Shown here piece by piece: positions 47,252 through 55,989 of a stretch of 64,000 nucleotides of DNA. The notes beneath the pieces are model-generated. The model did no database searches. It was not told the DNA's origin and saw nothing but the letters and a program-made list of their open reading frames with translations. How positions within the stretch are numbered: the first letter of the stretch is position 1; every line of letters begins with the position of its first letter. The translations under genes were made by a program, and so were the position numbers. The stretch comes from Roseovarius carneus (GTDB lineage Bacteria; Pseudomonadota; Alphaproteobacteria; Rhodobacterales; Rhodobacteraceae), in the NCBI RefSeq assembly GCF_020141465.1, contig NZ_JAHSPD010000001.1:2710374-2774373 (forward strand), given 5' to 3'.

Positions 47252-47974
47252 ATGGCACAATTTGACACAGTCCGGACGGCAGCGGCCGGCACCCGCACCG
47301 CCCAGATTGACGAGGGCCTGCGCGCCCACATGGGCAAAGTCTACGGCACGATGTCCGTCGGCATGCTGCTGACATTCGCGGCCGCATGGGCCGTTGGCAA
47401 CAACGCGGCGATGATGGAAACCCTGTTCACCGGGATGACACGCTGGATCGTGATGTTCGCCCCGCTGATCATGGTGTTTGCGTTCGGCGCGGTCATCAAC
47501 AAACTCAGCTATGCTGCGGCGCAACTGTTCTTCTACGCATTCGCGACCGTCATGGGCGTCTCGATCAGCTATATCTTCGTGATCTTCACAGATATGTCGA
47601 TCGCGCAAATCTTTCTGATCACGGCAATCTCCTTCGCGGGCCTCTCCCTCTATGGCTACACCACGAAGAAAGACATCTCCGGCTGGGGCACGTTCCTCAT
47701 CATGGGCGTGATCGGCCTTATCGTGGCGTCGATTGTGAACATTTTCCTGGGCTCGCCCGCGATCATGTTCGCCATCTCGGTCCTGGGTGTTCTGATCTTC
47801 GCAGGCCTTACAGCCTATGACACGCAGCGCATCAAGAACGACTATGTGGCACACGCGGCGCATGGCGACGCAGAGTGGCTTGGTAAATCCGCTATCATGG
47901 GCGCACTCAGCCTCTACCTGAACTTCATCAACATGTTCATGTTCCTGCTGCAACTCTTTGGTAACCGTGAGTAA
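47252..47974 (+). CDS. Bax inhibitor-1 family membrane protein
   Basis: A 240-residue protein with seven predicted membrane helices and a soluble N-terminus. It fits the Bax inhibitor-1/YccA family, with the conserved AYDTQRIKNDY near the C-terminus containing the Asp involved in Ca2+ leak in relatives. The ATG at 47252 is preferred over a frame 17 codons earlier because of AGGAGGCA upstream. A hairpin (47209-47225) precedes it in the leader, and an excellent terminator follows. Confidence 0.92.
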   Translation: MAQFDTVRTAAAGTRTAQIDEGLRAHMGKVYGTMSVGMLLTFAAAWAVGNNAAMMETLFTGMTRWIVMFAPLIMVFAFGAVINKLSYAAAQLFFYAFATVMGVSISYIFVIFTDMSIAQIFLITAISFAGLSLYGYTTKKDISGWGTFLIMGVIGLIVASIVNIFLGSPAIMFAISVLGVLIFAGLTAYDTQRIKNDYVAHAAHGDAEWLGKSAIMGALSLYLNFINMFMFLLQLFGNRE

Positions 47975-48002
47975 TCTCCGCGCCAAAGCGGGTTGAAAAC
48001 TG

Positions 48003-48036
48003 AAAGGGCTGGTCCACATGGACCGGCCCTTTTTTG
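48003..48036 (+). terminator. Rho-independent terminator after the Bax inhibitor-1 gene
   Basis: Stem of 12 bases (aagggctggtcc / ggaccggccctt, one G-T pair) with a 4-base loop, followed by a run of Ts. Confidence 0.88.
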
Positions 48037-48169
48037 TTTGAGCGCCCACCCATCTTACGCAAAACTCCGCCCATGCCGGACAGAGCTTGCCTCACCGCTG
48101 GGTCAGACCCTATGATCCTTTTATGCTTGTGATAAGCCGCCCCCAGACCTCACCCCAAAGGACGCATCA

Positions 48170-48607
48170 ATGAAACCGCATCACATCGCCCTTTCAGCCG
48201 CCGCCCTGACCCCCTTCGCCCTGCCCGCCGTAGCCGAGTCTGACCCATGGCAGTTGCTAAACCAGATCACGGTTGACGAGATCGTCACCGAGACGAGTTA
48301 CGCGGTGCAAAAGACCTATCCCAGCGCGCTGAGCGAGGGGGCGATTGAGGTGGAGATCACGGGCTATGCCGTGCCCCGCCTGCCCGGTGATATGGTGCAG
48401 GACCTGATCTTGATGTCGGATATGGGCAACTGCCCGCTCTGTGGCAGCTTTGATCACGGCACGAACCTTCAGGTGCTGCTGAGCGAGGCCATGCCCGCCT
48501 TTGACGAGGGCACGCGCGTGTCCTTCGTGGGCACGCTCACACCCGTGACCGACCCAGAGACATGGCAGACCGTGATCCTCAAGGATGCACGGGTGATCAC
48601 GCGCTGA
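48170..48607 (+). CDS. Secreted protein resembling DUF3299
   Basis: A 145-residue protein with a signal peptide (about 1-22, ending AVA). The mature region has ITGYAVP and FVGTLTPV, as in DUF3299 proteins, but instead of the usual histidine-rich part it has CPLCGS (about 90-95), which might bind a metal. The start ATG has a AAAGGA upstream. Function unknown; no metal transporter is nearby. Confidence 0.6.
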   Translation: MKPHHIALSAAALTPFALPAVAESDPWQLLNQITVDEIVTETSYAVQKTYPSALSEGAIEVEITGYAVPRLPGDMVQDLILMSDMGNCPLCGSFDHGTNLQVLLSEAMPAFDEGTRVSFVGTLTPVTDPETWQTVILKDARVITR

Positions 48608-48640
48608 GCGTCAAGATTAGACCCAAACCAGCACAAAAGC

Positions 48641-48675
48641 AAAAAGGCCGCGTCCCCGAAGGGCGCGGCCTTTTT
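48641..48675. terminator. Bidirectional Rho-independent terminator
   Basis: A long GC stem (ggccgcgtccc / gggcgcggcc, one bulge) with cgaa loop, flanked by A5 on the left and T5 on the right. It serves the secreted-protein gene (+) and rpmG (-), which converge on it. Confidence 0.88.
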
Positions 48676-48696
48676 GAATAGAACCAGAGGGCAATG

Positions 48697-48864
48697 TTAC
48701 TTGATCTTGCCTTCTTTGTATTCCACGTGCTTGCGCACAACCGGGTCATATTTCCGGATCGTCATTTTCTCTGTCATCGTGCGGGCGTTTTTCTTGGTGA
48801 CATAGAAATGGCCCGTGCCCGCGGTCGAGTTCAGGCGGATCTTGATTGTGGTCGGCTTCGCCAT
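48697..48864 (-). CDS. rpmG: 50S ribosomal protein L33
   Basis: A 55-residue ribosomal protein beginning [13 protein letters not shown], the normal length of bacterial L33. It lacks the zinc cysteines of the C+ form. The frame is open 32 codons earlier but the family start is clear. It converges on the shared terminator. Confidence 0.97.
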   Translation of the reverse strand: MAKPTTIKIRLNSTAGTGHFYVTKKNARTMTEKMTIRKYDPVVRKHVEYKEGKIK

Positions 48865-49045
48865 GGGAGTTCTCCTGCGCCAGACAGCCGCGCTGCCCGT
48901 GAATTCTGTATGAGCCTGCGTTTTACCCAAGGGTGCGCCCGAGTCAACCGCCATTCGCACATATCAAAGCCTTGGGCGATACCAAGCGATGTTTTCGCCA
49001 GACACATGACCGGGAAGGCGGGGCCTATTGAGGGCAAGGCCATAA

Positions 49046-49452
49046 TTGCGCGGAGGGCCTATAAGCCGGATTCTGTCCACCTTGGGCCGTAACCCAAAGC
49101 TGGATGGCCATTCATCTTGGAGCGATGTTGCCACCGCCCCTCTAGCTGCCAACCCGGACCGCCGGGCCAAGACAGGCCCACATGCAGTCCCTATTTGGCA
49201 TTGCTCCCGGTGGGGCTTGCCATGCCGGCGCTGTTACCAGCCCCGCGGTGGGCTCTTACCCCACCGTTTCACCCTTGCCCAGAAGACCCGCCGAAACGGG
49301 CATTCGGGCGGTTTGTTTTCTGTGGCGCTTTCCCTCGGGTTTCCCCGGCCGGGCGTTACCCGGCACCGTTGTCTTGTGGAGTCCGGACTTTCCTCCCACG
49401 AACGCAGCCCCGAGAGGCCTTGCCGCAAGCGGCCATCCGGCCCTCCGCGCAA
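49046..49452 (-). ncRNA. rnpB: RNase P RNA (type A)
   Basis: On the minus strand, GAGGAAAGTCCGGACTCCAC and, near the 3' end, ACAGAATCCGGCTTAT are the universal RNase P RNA motifs. Outer helix P1 pairs the 5' gcgcggagggcc with the 3' ggccctccgcgc, which fixes both ends to about 407 nucleotides. It processes tRNA 5' ends with RnpA. The 5' end is only eight bases from the stop of the AmpD-like gene, so its promoter must lie inside that gene. Confidence 0.95.
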
Positions 49453-49459
49453 GCGTGGC

Positions 49460-50161
49460 TTACGCGGGGGGCGCAGGCCGGTCAACGGGAAAGCGCGCGG
49501 CAATATCCGCCAGCACGGCCATATCAGCAGGCACAAGCGGCCCCTGCCCCCAAGGCCTGAAGCGCAGGCGCACCGCGCGTAGAAGATCTTCATCGGTGAA
49601 CGCCGTCCCGTAGCCCACCCGCGCGCAGAGCGTGCGGAAGGCCTCTGTGGGCGCAGGGTCAACAGCGTTCGGCCACACGGCCAGACCCCGCAGCGCCAGA
49701 CGGCGCCAATCAAAGCGCGGGCCGGGATCATTCTTGCGATCGGGCGCCATGTCTGAATGGCCAATCACACGCTCGGGCGGGATCGACCACCGCGCCATGA
49801 TGCCACGTACCAGCTCTTCCAACACGTGCATCTGCGGCTCAGGGAACGGATGGGTGCCGCGATTGGCAAGCTCGATCCCGATGGAGCGGGAGTTGATTTC
49901 ATCCACCGCCCCCCAGCAGCCCAGCCCTGCGTGCCATGCGCGCTCCGCCTCGGGGACGAGCTGCCAGAGACGGCCATCCTCAGCGATGAGGTAATGACAC
50001 GAGACCGCAGCATCGGGATCACACAGCCGCGCCAAAGCGGCCTCAGCCGTTTGCATATTGGTATAATGGATCACCAGGATATCGGGCAGCACACCGCCCC
50101 GGCGCGCGCCAAAATTTGGCGAGGGCTGGCAGATCACAGCGCGCTGTGCAGGATCAGCCAT
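49460..50161 (-). CDS. ampD: N-acetylmuramoyl-L-alanine amidase, AmpD type
   Basis: A 233-residue zinc amidase that cuts the amide between MurNAc and the peptide in cell-wall turnover. Zinc ligands are visible: His32 (VIHYTN), His135 (GHSDMAPDRKNDPG) and Asp145, with Glu97 as catalytic residue. No signal peptide is evident, so a cytosolic recycling role is likely. It overlaps the upstream lipoprotein gene by eight bases and its end carries the rnpB promoter region. Confidence 0.92.
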   Translation of the reverse strand: MADPAQRAVICQPSPNFGARRGGVLPDILVIHYTNMQTAEAALARLCDPDAAVSCHYLIAEDGRLWQLVPEAERAWHAGLGCWGAVDEINSRSIGIELANRGTHPFPEPQMHVLEELVRGIMARWSIPPERVIGHSDMAPDRKNDPGPRFDWRRLALRGLAVWPNAVDPAPTEAFRTLCARVGYGTAFTDEDLLRAVRLRFRPWGQGPLVPADMAVLADIAARFPVDRPAPPA

Positions 50162-50891
50162 TCACCGCATTGCGAAACGGCATGGGCGACCATGCGCAGG
50201 CGAACCCGTCACCATCGGGATCAAGGCCCATACGGTCACGCTCTGGCCCGCCATTTTCGAGAAAATCAATCTGCGCCTTGTCGGAGGAGCTGTATTGCGC
50301 GCAATTGCGGGCAAAGCGGGCTTCACGGTTCACGCCCGTGCGGCGATGCACCTGCGTGCCGAGCGGGTGTTTGGTTCTCAGCGCATAGTCCACAATATTG
50401 GGCCCCTGCCCCTCGCGGCTGGGAAGCGCCTCAACGGCGGCCACTTCAAATTGCGCGCGGTTGGCCGCGATGCGTTGTGCATCGCCCTCGATGGAGCGTT
50501 GGTTGCCCACGGCGTCGAAATCATTCTCGTTCGAGATCCCAACGCTGTTCACAACGGCGGGCGGAGGGTTGTCGGGGCTTGCATTCAAGACCGGCTGCCC
50601 GGAATTGGCCGCGATCTCTTCGGCGCTTCCGCCCAGAGCGGCGCGCGTGGCCTCGGCAACCGCGTCGCTTTCGCTTTGCGGGCCAGTGGCACTCAGCGGT
50701 TCTGAGGAAATGGTGCTGGGGGGCGGCAGGGATTGTCCGGTCAAGGCCGCTTCCCGGTTGGCCTGATACTCATCATAGTCACCAAAGCCCACGCCTGCGC
50801 CCGTGTTGGGGCCGCTTTCGGGGATCGCTGGCGCACAGGCCGTCAATGCCGCAAGGGCCAGAGCGCCCGCACTCACCTTGAAAAATCGCAT
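50154..50891 (-). CDS. Lipoprotein with excalibur-like C-terminal motif
   Basis: A 245-residue protein starting MRFFKVSAG with a lipobox LTAC (Cys about 19). The long middle is low-complexity and polar. The C-terminus DRMGLDPDGDGFACAWSP is the excalibur calcium-loop motif. The ATG at 50891 has AGG six bases upstream; earlier Mets are open. It overlaps the AmpD-like gene by eight bases, suggesting coupled expression and a cell-wall role. Function unknown. Confidence 0.65.
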   Translation of the reverse strand: MRFFKVSAGALALAALTACAPAIPESGPNTGAGVGFGDYDEYQANREAALTGQSLPPPSTISSEPLSATGPQSESDAVAEATRAALGGSAEEIAANSGQPVLNASPDNPPPAVVNSVGISNENDFDAVGNQRSIEGDAQRIAANRAQFEVAAVEALPSREGQGPNIVDYALRTKHPLGTQVHRRTGVNREARFARNCAQYSSSDKAQIDFLENGGPERDRMGLDPDGDGFACAWSPMPFRNAVNG

Positions 50892-50923
50892 ATTCATCCT
50901 GTCGATGCTCATAAAAACGGGGT

Positions 50924-52405
50924 TTACCACCATTTACCGGGCTTGGCTACAAATCCGGCTGCGGTCTCAAGCGCATAGGCGCAATTCAGCAAATCGCCCT
51001 CTTCCCATGGCCGCCCGATGAGTTGCAGGCCCAAGGGAAGGCCCTGCGCATCAAGCCCCGCAGGCACCGAAATGCCCGGCAATCCGGCAAGATTCACGGT
51101 CACAGTGAATACATCATTGAGATACATCTGCACCGGGTCCGCGCCTGCCATCTCCCCCAGCCCGAAGGCGGCAGAGGGCGTGGCAGGGGTCAGGATCGCA
51201 TCGACGCCTTGGGCAAAAACCTCGTCGAAATCGCGCTTGATCAGGGCGCGCACTTTGCGGGCGCGGTTGTAATAGGCGTCATAGAACCCCGCCGAGAGCA
51301 CATAGGTGCCCACCATCACGCGGCGCTGCACCTCGGGGCCAAACCCTTCGGCGCGGGTCTTTTCGTACATCTCGGTAATACCATCGCCGGGCGCGATCTT
51401 GGCCCGGTGACCATAGCGCACGCCATCGTAGCGCGCGAGGTTGCTGGACGCCTCGGCGGGCGCGATGACATAATAGGTGGGCAGCGCGTATTTCGTATGA
51501 GGCAGCGAGATATCGACGATCTTCGCGCCTGCATCCTTCATCATCGCGGTGCCATCGGACCAGAGCGCCTCAATCTCGGCGGGCATGCCCTCCATGCGGT
51601 ATTCGCGCGGGATGCCGATAGTCTTGCCCTTGATGTCGCCGGTCAGCATCGCCTCGAAATTGGGCACGGGCAGATCGGCGCTGGTGCTGTCCTTGGGGTC
51701 GTGACCGCACATCGCCTCCAGCATGATCGCCGCATCGCGCACATCTTTGGTCATTGGCCCCGCTTGGTCCAGAGAGGACGCAAAGGCCACAATCCCCCAG
51801 CGCGAGCAGCGCCCGTAGGTGGGCTTGATCCCCGTGATGCCGGTGAAGGCCGCAGGCTGGCGGATCGAGCCGCCGGTATCGGTGCCTGTGGCCCCAAGGC
51901 AGAGATCCGCGGCCACGGCGCTGGCAGAGCCACCCGAGGAGCCGCCGGGCGTGAGCGCGCGGTCGTCCACCTTCCACGGGTTTACTGCGTTGCCGTAAAC
52001 GGAGGTCTCGTTGGACGAACCCATGGCAAACTCGTCCATGTTAAGCTTGCCCAGCATGACCGAGCCCGCATCGAGCAGGTTCTGGCTCACGGTGGATTCG
52101 TATTCCGGTTTGAACCCTTCGAGGATACGGCTGCCCGCTTGGCTCGCCACGCCCTTGGTGCAGAACAAGTCCTTGATCCCCAGAGGGATGCCGCACATCG
52201 CGGGTGCGTCGCAACCTTTGAGCCGCGCGTCTGCGGCGGCGGCCTGCGCTATGGCCAAGTCCGGCGTGTGATGCACGAAAGCGCCCAGCGCACCTGCGCC
52301 ATCAATGGCCTTGAGGCAGGCCTCGGTCAGGTCCTTGGAGGTCACATCCCCACGGCGCAGCGCATCGCGGGCCTCGGCAATTGTCAGAGCGTTGAGATCA
52401 GTCAT
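50924..52405 (-). CDS. gatA: Asp-tRNA(Asn)/Glu-tRNA(Gln) amidotransferase subunit A
   Basis: A 493-residue amidase that releases ammonia from glutamine for tRNA-dependent amidation. Catalytic residues: Lys78 (GIPLGIKDL), Ser in GGSSGGS near 156, and nucleophile Ser180 in GTDTGGS. It follows gatC with a one-base overlap; gatB is not in the window. Confidence 0.96.
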   Translation of the reverse strand: MTDLNALTIAEARDALRRGDVTSKDLTEACLKAIDGAGALGAFVHHTPDLAIAQAAAADARLKGCDAPAMCGIPLGIKDLFCTKGVASQAGSRILEGFKPEYESTVSQNLLDAGSVMLGKLNMDEFAMGSSNETSVYGNAVNPWKVDDRALTPGGSSGGSASAVAADLCLGATGTDTGGSIRQPAAFTGITGIKPTYGRCSRWGIVAFASSLDQAGPMTKDVRDAAIMLEAMCGHDPKDSTSADLPVPNFEAMLTGDIKGKTIGIPREYRMEGMPAEIEALWSDGTAMMKDAGAKIVDISLPHTKYALPTYYVIAPAEASSNLARYDGVRYGHRAKIAPGDGITEMYEKTRAEGFGPEVQRRVMVGTYVLSAGFYDAYYNRARKVRALIKRDFDEVFAQGVDAILTPATPSAAFGLGEMAGADPVQMYLNDVFTVTVNLAGLPGISVPAGLDAQGLPLGLQLIGRPWEEGDLLNCAYALETAAGFVAKPGKWW

Positions 52406-52692
52406 TATTCCACCACCTTCGGCACGGCAAAGAACCCTTCGCGCGCATCGGGCGCATTGGACAGAACGCGGGCTTGCTGGTCGCCATCGGTGACCACATC
52501 CTCGCGGCGTTTGAGGCGCTGGGGTGTTACGCTCACCATAGGCTCGATCCCGTCCACATCTACCTCCGAGAGCTGTTCAATGAAGCCGAGGATGGTGTTA
52601 AACTCCTCAGCCAGCGCGGGCAGCGCATCGGGGCTGACCTCGATACGGGCAAGTTTGGCCACGCGGGCGGCGGTTTCAATATCAATGGACAT
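52405..52692 (-). CDS. gatC: Asp/Glu-tRNA amidotransferase subunit C
   Basis: A 95-residue subunit that links GatA and GatB. The [20 protein letters not shown] start and the RxD-rich end [10 protein letters not shown] match the family. Its stop overlaps the gatA start by one base (TAATG), the usual gatCA coupling. Confidence 0.95.
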   Translation of the reverse strand: MSIDIETAARVAKLARIEVSPDALPALAEEFNTILGFIEQLSEVDVDGIEPMVSVTPQRLKRREDVVTDGDQQARVLSNAPDAREGFFAVPKVVE

Positions 52693-52731
52693 GGGACGGG
52701 CCTCCGAAGGGATGCGTGTGTGCGCTTGCGT

Positions 52732-53388
52732 TTAGCGCCCGCTTGGGGTCCGTGCAAGCATATGGGCGCGGTAAACCTCAATCATCCAAGCCAGCATGAG
52801 CCCATTGAGCAAATGCCACGCAAAATGTGTGCCCATGGGGATTGCATCGCACAGAGGTGCGTCCGCCGCCCGCGCCGCCAGAGAGACGCAAAGGATAGCC
52901 GCCCCAATTGCGAGGCCTCGGGCGGTGGCCGGGGCCCTGCGGCGCAGCAAGACGGCATAAGTGAAGATCAGGACCGGCAGCGGCGCATAGGCGGAACTGC
53001 CGCCCATTATCGGCGCGAAAAGAGGGGCGACCACCGCGGCAAAGAGCAAAAACGCGACCGCCCCAAGGGCCGAGAGCCACCAGCTCAGCCCCCAGAAATC
53101 GCGGTTGGCCGCGTAGATATAGACAAGGGTGAAGCCAAGGATCGGCGCCACGTCGAGCAGCGCCGCCCAGACCTGCGCATGGGTGTGGAACGCAAAACTG
53201 CCCACGCCTATTGCGGCCAGAAGGGCTGTCAGAGCCCAAGCCAGCCCCAGCCCCGACCCGCGCAAGCGCCGCGTCATCACGAGGGCGGCCAGCAAAAACG
53301 CGATGTTAGTCACCGCATTGATCGGCTCGGCCCAGAACTCAGGCGAGATCCGCTCACAATACCCGTCGATCTGCGCCGTCCAGTCCAC
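52732..53388 (-). CDS. Ceramidase-family (alkaline ceramidase-like) membrane protein
   Basis: A 218-residue protein with seven membrane helices and the ceramidase patterns: WAEPINAVTNIAFLL (about 19-33), GSFAFHTHAQ (about 63-72) and GTHFAWHLLNGLM (about 187-199), where His residues would bind zinc. The GTG start (53388), preceded by AGGG, matches the family N-terminus MDWTAQIDGYCERI; the frame is open 19 codons earlier. Bacterial substrates are unknown, since ceramides are rare in this group. Confidence 0.82.
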   Translation of the reverse strand: MDWTAQIDGYCERISPEFWAEPINAVTNIAFLLAALVMTRRLRGSGLGLAWALTALLAAIGVGSFAFHTHAQVWAALLDVAPILGFTLVYIYAANRDFWGLSWWLSALGAVAFLLFAAVVAPLFAPIMGGSSAYAPLPVLIFTYAVLLRRRAPATARGLAIGAAILCVSLAARAADAPLCDAIPMGTHFAWHLLNGLMLAWMIEVYRAHMLARTPSGR

Positions 53389-53425
53389 CTGCCCTATGCT
53401 CCCATACCTGCTCTGCCCGCCAATC

Positions 53426-53878
53426 TCACCCTCGGCGCGCCGCAAAAAATGCCCTCAACAACGCCTCGGCTTCCGCCGCACCGATCCCGTCATATATATC
53501 GGGCACATGATGCGCCTGCGGATGCGAAAACACCCGCGCCCCTTGGGCCACACCGCCCGATTTAGGATCGGACGCCCCGTAGTAAAGCCGCGCGATCCGC
53601 GCCGCCGCAATCGCCGCTGCACACATCGCACACGGCTCAAGCGTGACGTAAAGCGCATAGCCCGGCAAACGCTCGGACCCCAGCGCGGCGCAGGCCGCAC
53701 GGATCACAAGCATCTCGGCATGAGCGCTGGGATCGGACATCTCGCGCGTGCGGTTGCCGTCAGCCGCCACCACCTTGCCCTCTGGCGAGACAAGCACGGC
53801 GCCCACGGGCACCTCGCCGCGTTCGGCGGCGGCGCGCGCCTCCGATAGAGCGCGGTCCATATGGCTCGTAAAACGCAT
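53426..53878 (-). CDS. tadA: tRNA-specific adenosine deaminase
   Basis: A 150-residue zinc deaminase that makes inosine at the wobble base of tRNA-Arg(ACG). His53-Ala-Glu55 and Cys83-Ala-Met-Cys86 are the zinc and catalytic residues. Length and position (divergent from the pseudouridine synthase) are normal. Confidence 0.95.
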   Translation of the reverse strand: MRFTSHMDRALSEARAAAERGEVPVGAVLVSPEGKVVAADGNRTREMSDPSAHAEMLVIRAACAALGSERLPGYALYVTLEPCAMCAAAIAAARIARLYYGASDPKSGGVAQGARVFSHPQAHHVPDIYDGIGAAEAEALLRAFFAARRG

Positions 53879-53938
53879 AGCTCTTGATGGCCGTTCAGCG
53901 GCGCTTTCGCAAGCGCGAGATATGGTCTAAGCGGGGGC

Positions 53939-54730
53939 ATGAGCACAGATACCCCCAGAGAGACCAAACCCGGCGACCGGATCGCCAAAGTCATTGCCCG
54001 CGCAGGCCGCGCCTCGCGCCGCGAGGCTGAGCGGCTGATCGACGCGGGCCGCGTCAGCGTCAATGGCAAGGTCATTGACAGCCCCGCCCTCAACGTCACC
54101 CCCTCCGACCGGATCGCCGTCGATGGCAAACAGCTGAGCGAGCCCGAGCCCTCGCGCCTCTGGCTCTATCACAAGCCCACCGGCCTCGTGACCAGCGCGC
54201 GCGACGAACAGGGCCGCGCCACGATCTTCGACAATCTGCCCGACGATCTGCCGCGTGTGATCAGCGTTGGACGGCTTGATATCAATTCCGAGGGGCTCTT
54301 GCTTTTGACCAATGACGGCGCGCTCAAACGCAAGCTGGAGCTGCCCTCAACCGGCTGGCTGCGCAAATACCGCGTCCGCGTCAAAGGCCGGCCCACCGAG
54401 GACACGTTCACCCCTCTGCGCAAAGGGATCACGCTGGAGGGTGAGCGGTTTCAACCGATGACAATCTCGCTCGACCGCCAAACCGGGGCCAACGCATGGG
54501 TCACCGTGTCTCTGCGCGAGGGCAAGAACCGCGAAGTGCGCCGCGCGATGGAGGCTGTGGGCCTCAGCGTGAACCGCCTGATCCGCGTCTCCTACGGGCC
54601 CTTCCAGCTGGGACAGCTCAAGCCCGGTGCGGTCGAGGAAATCCGCGCCCGCGTGCTGCGCGACCAATTGGGTGAGGATCAACCGGCCCCGCAAAAAACC
54701 AAATCCCCACAGCGCCGCCGCCGCACCTAA
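53939..54730 (+). CDS. Ribosomal large-subunit pseudouridine synthase, RluB type
   Basis: A 263-residue enzyme with an N-terminal S4 RNA-binding domain (about 14-60) and the catalytic Asp114 in GRLDINSEGLL. RluB makes pseudouridine at position 2605 of 23S rRNA; RluE or RluF relatives are possible. A Lys/Arg/Pro-rich tail closes it. It precedes the XpaC-TelA block on the same strand after a 233-base gap. Confidence 0.9.
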   Translation: MSTDTPRETKPGDRIAKVIARAGRASRREAERLIDAGRVSVNGKVIDSPALNVTPSDRIAVDGKQLSEPEPSRLWLYHKPTGLVTSARDEQGRATIFDNLPDDLPRVISVGRLDINSEGLLLLTNDGALKRKLELPSTGWLRKYRVRVKGRPTEDTFTPLRKGITLEGERFQPMTISLDRQTGANAWVTVSLREGKNREVRRAMEAVGLSVNRLIRVSYGPFQLGQLKPGAVEEIRARVLRDQLGEDQPAPQKTKSPQRRRRT

Positions 54731-54963
54731 GGGCTTGGTCCCAGACCACCCTCTCTTTCGGCGCTTTGGTCTTGATCACGGCCATGATCATCTTGTCCAG
54801 CGGGACCGCCATGCGCGCCGCCCCCAAGCGCGCCCCTGACGGCAGCCCCTTGGCAAAGAGCCGCCGGAAAAGCGGATGACGCCTTTGCTACAATCTTCCC
54901 CCTTTTAACATGAAGGGTGATTGCATAGCTTATAGGTGTGAAATCAGGGCCAGGGGAGGCCAT

Positions 54964-55047
54964 ATGTCAGAGACAGGTCTTCAGAAACTGGCGTTTTTCG
55001 TGCTGGTCGCGCTTATCTTCTACGTCTCCTTCACCGGGGGAGGCTGA
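54964..55047 (+). CDS. 27-residue single-helix membrane peptide
   Basis: A short ORF, MSETGLQKLAFFVLVALIFY then VSFTGGG, with one membrane helix. GGGGAGG lies a few bases before the ATG, and the next gene begins two bases after its stop. The strong ribosome site and tight spacing make a real gene likely. It is too short for domain calls; it might be a partner of the XpaC protein. Confidence 0.65.
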   Translation: MSETGLQKLAFFVLVALIFYVSFTGGG

Positions 55048-55049
55048 TC

Positions 55050-55946
55050 ATGGCACAACGCTTTGGCGGCAAATTCAGCCCCACGCCCGGCGGCTCTGGC
55101 GGCCCGCCCTCCAAAGACGCGTTTCGCGGGGCGCGGCGTACCCGCGCGGGCGGGCGTGTGAACTTTCTTTTTCTGGCACCCCTGCCCCTCATTCTGCGCG
55201 CGTTTGCGTCCGAGCCTTTGGGCCTCGCGCTGAACCTCGTGGCGCTGGCCCTGTTGCTTTTGGCCGCATGGATGACGCGTGAAGGCATCCTCGCCCATGA
55301 GGCGTATGATGCGCGCAAGATCGCGCGCCGCCCCGGCTTTCCGCGCAAGATCGCGGGCTCCTTGCTGACCGGGCTGGGCCTTGGCGTGGCCGGGTTGGCC
55401 GCCGGGGACGGGCTGCTTGCGCCGTTGATCTTCCTGGTGCTGGGCACGGCGTTGCATAGCTTTGCCTTCGGCATTGATCCGCTCAGCGACAAGGGGATGG
55501 ACGGCATCGACCGTTTCCAGACCGACCGCGTGGCGCGTGTGGTCGAGAAGGCCGAAGAGCATATGGCCGCGATGAACGACGCCCTGCGCCGCGCGGGCGA
55601 CCGGGGTGCCGAAGACGCTATGGCGCGCTTTCAGGCCTCCGTGCAGACCATGCTGAGCAGTGTCGAGGATGATCCGCGCGATCTCACGGCGGCGCGCAAA
55701 TACCTGGGGGTCTACCTGATGGGTGCACGCGATGCGACGGTGAAGTTTGCCGATATCTATGCTCGCAGCCAGGACGAGGCCGCCCGTACCCGCTATCTTT
55801 CACTCCTCGCCGATCTGGACCAGAACTTCGCCGCCAAAACCGCCAGGCTGATGGAAGACGACACCACAGATCTCGATATCGAGATCGAAGTGCTGCAAAG
55901 CCGCCTTGGCCAAGATGGCATCCATTTGACCCGCGATACGTCCTGA
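55050..55946 (+). CDS. XpaC-family (5-bromo-4-chloroindolyl phosphate hydrolysis) protein
   Basis: A 298-residue protein with an N-terminal glycine-rich tail, three to four membrane helices (about 40-72, 104-136), and a coiled C-terminal domain of the XpaC type. XpaC is usually encoded next to TelA in bacteria, but its own role is unknown despite its name. Ribosome site GGGAGG is close. It is separated from telA by 43 bases. Confidence 0.8.
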   Translation: MAQRFGGKFSPTPGGSGGPPSKDAFRGARRTRAGGRVNFLFLAPLPLILRAFASEPLGLALNLVALALLLLAAWMTREGILAHEAYDARKIARRPGFPRKIAGSLLTGLGLGVAGLAAGDGLLAPLIFLVLGTALHSFAFGIDPLSDKGMDGIDRFQTDRVARVVEKAEEHMAAMNDALRRAGDRGAEDAMARFQASVQTMLSSVEDDPRDLTAARKYLGVYLMGARDATVKFADIYARSQDEAARTRYLSLLADLDQNFAAKTARLMEDDTTDLDIEIEVLQSRLGQDGIHLTRDTS

Positions 55947-55989
55947 CCCCGACCCGTTCATGCGCCCACCCATTTGCAAGGAGACCTAA

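Noticed and set aside
54727..54963. Frames in the gap before the small membrane peptide
   Set aside because: The translations share no family pattern and shift between frames; I see no gene in this 233-base stretch.
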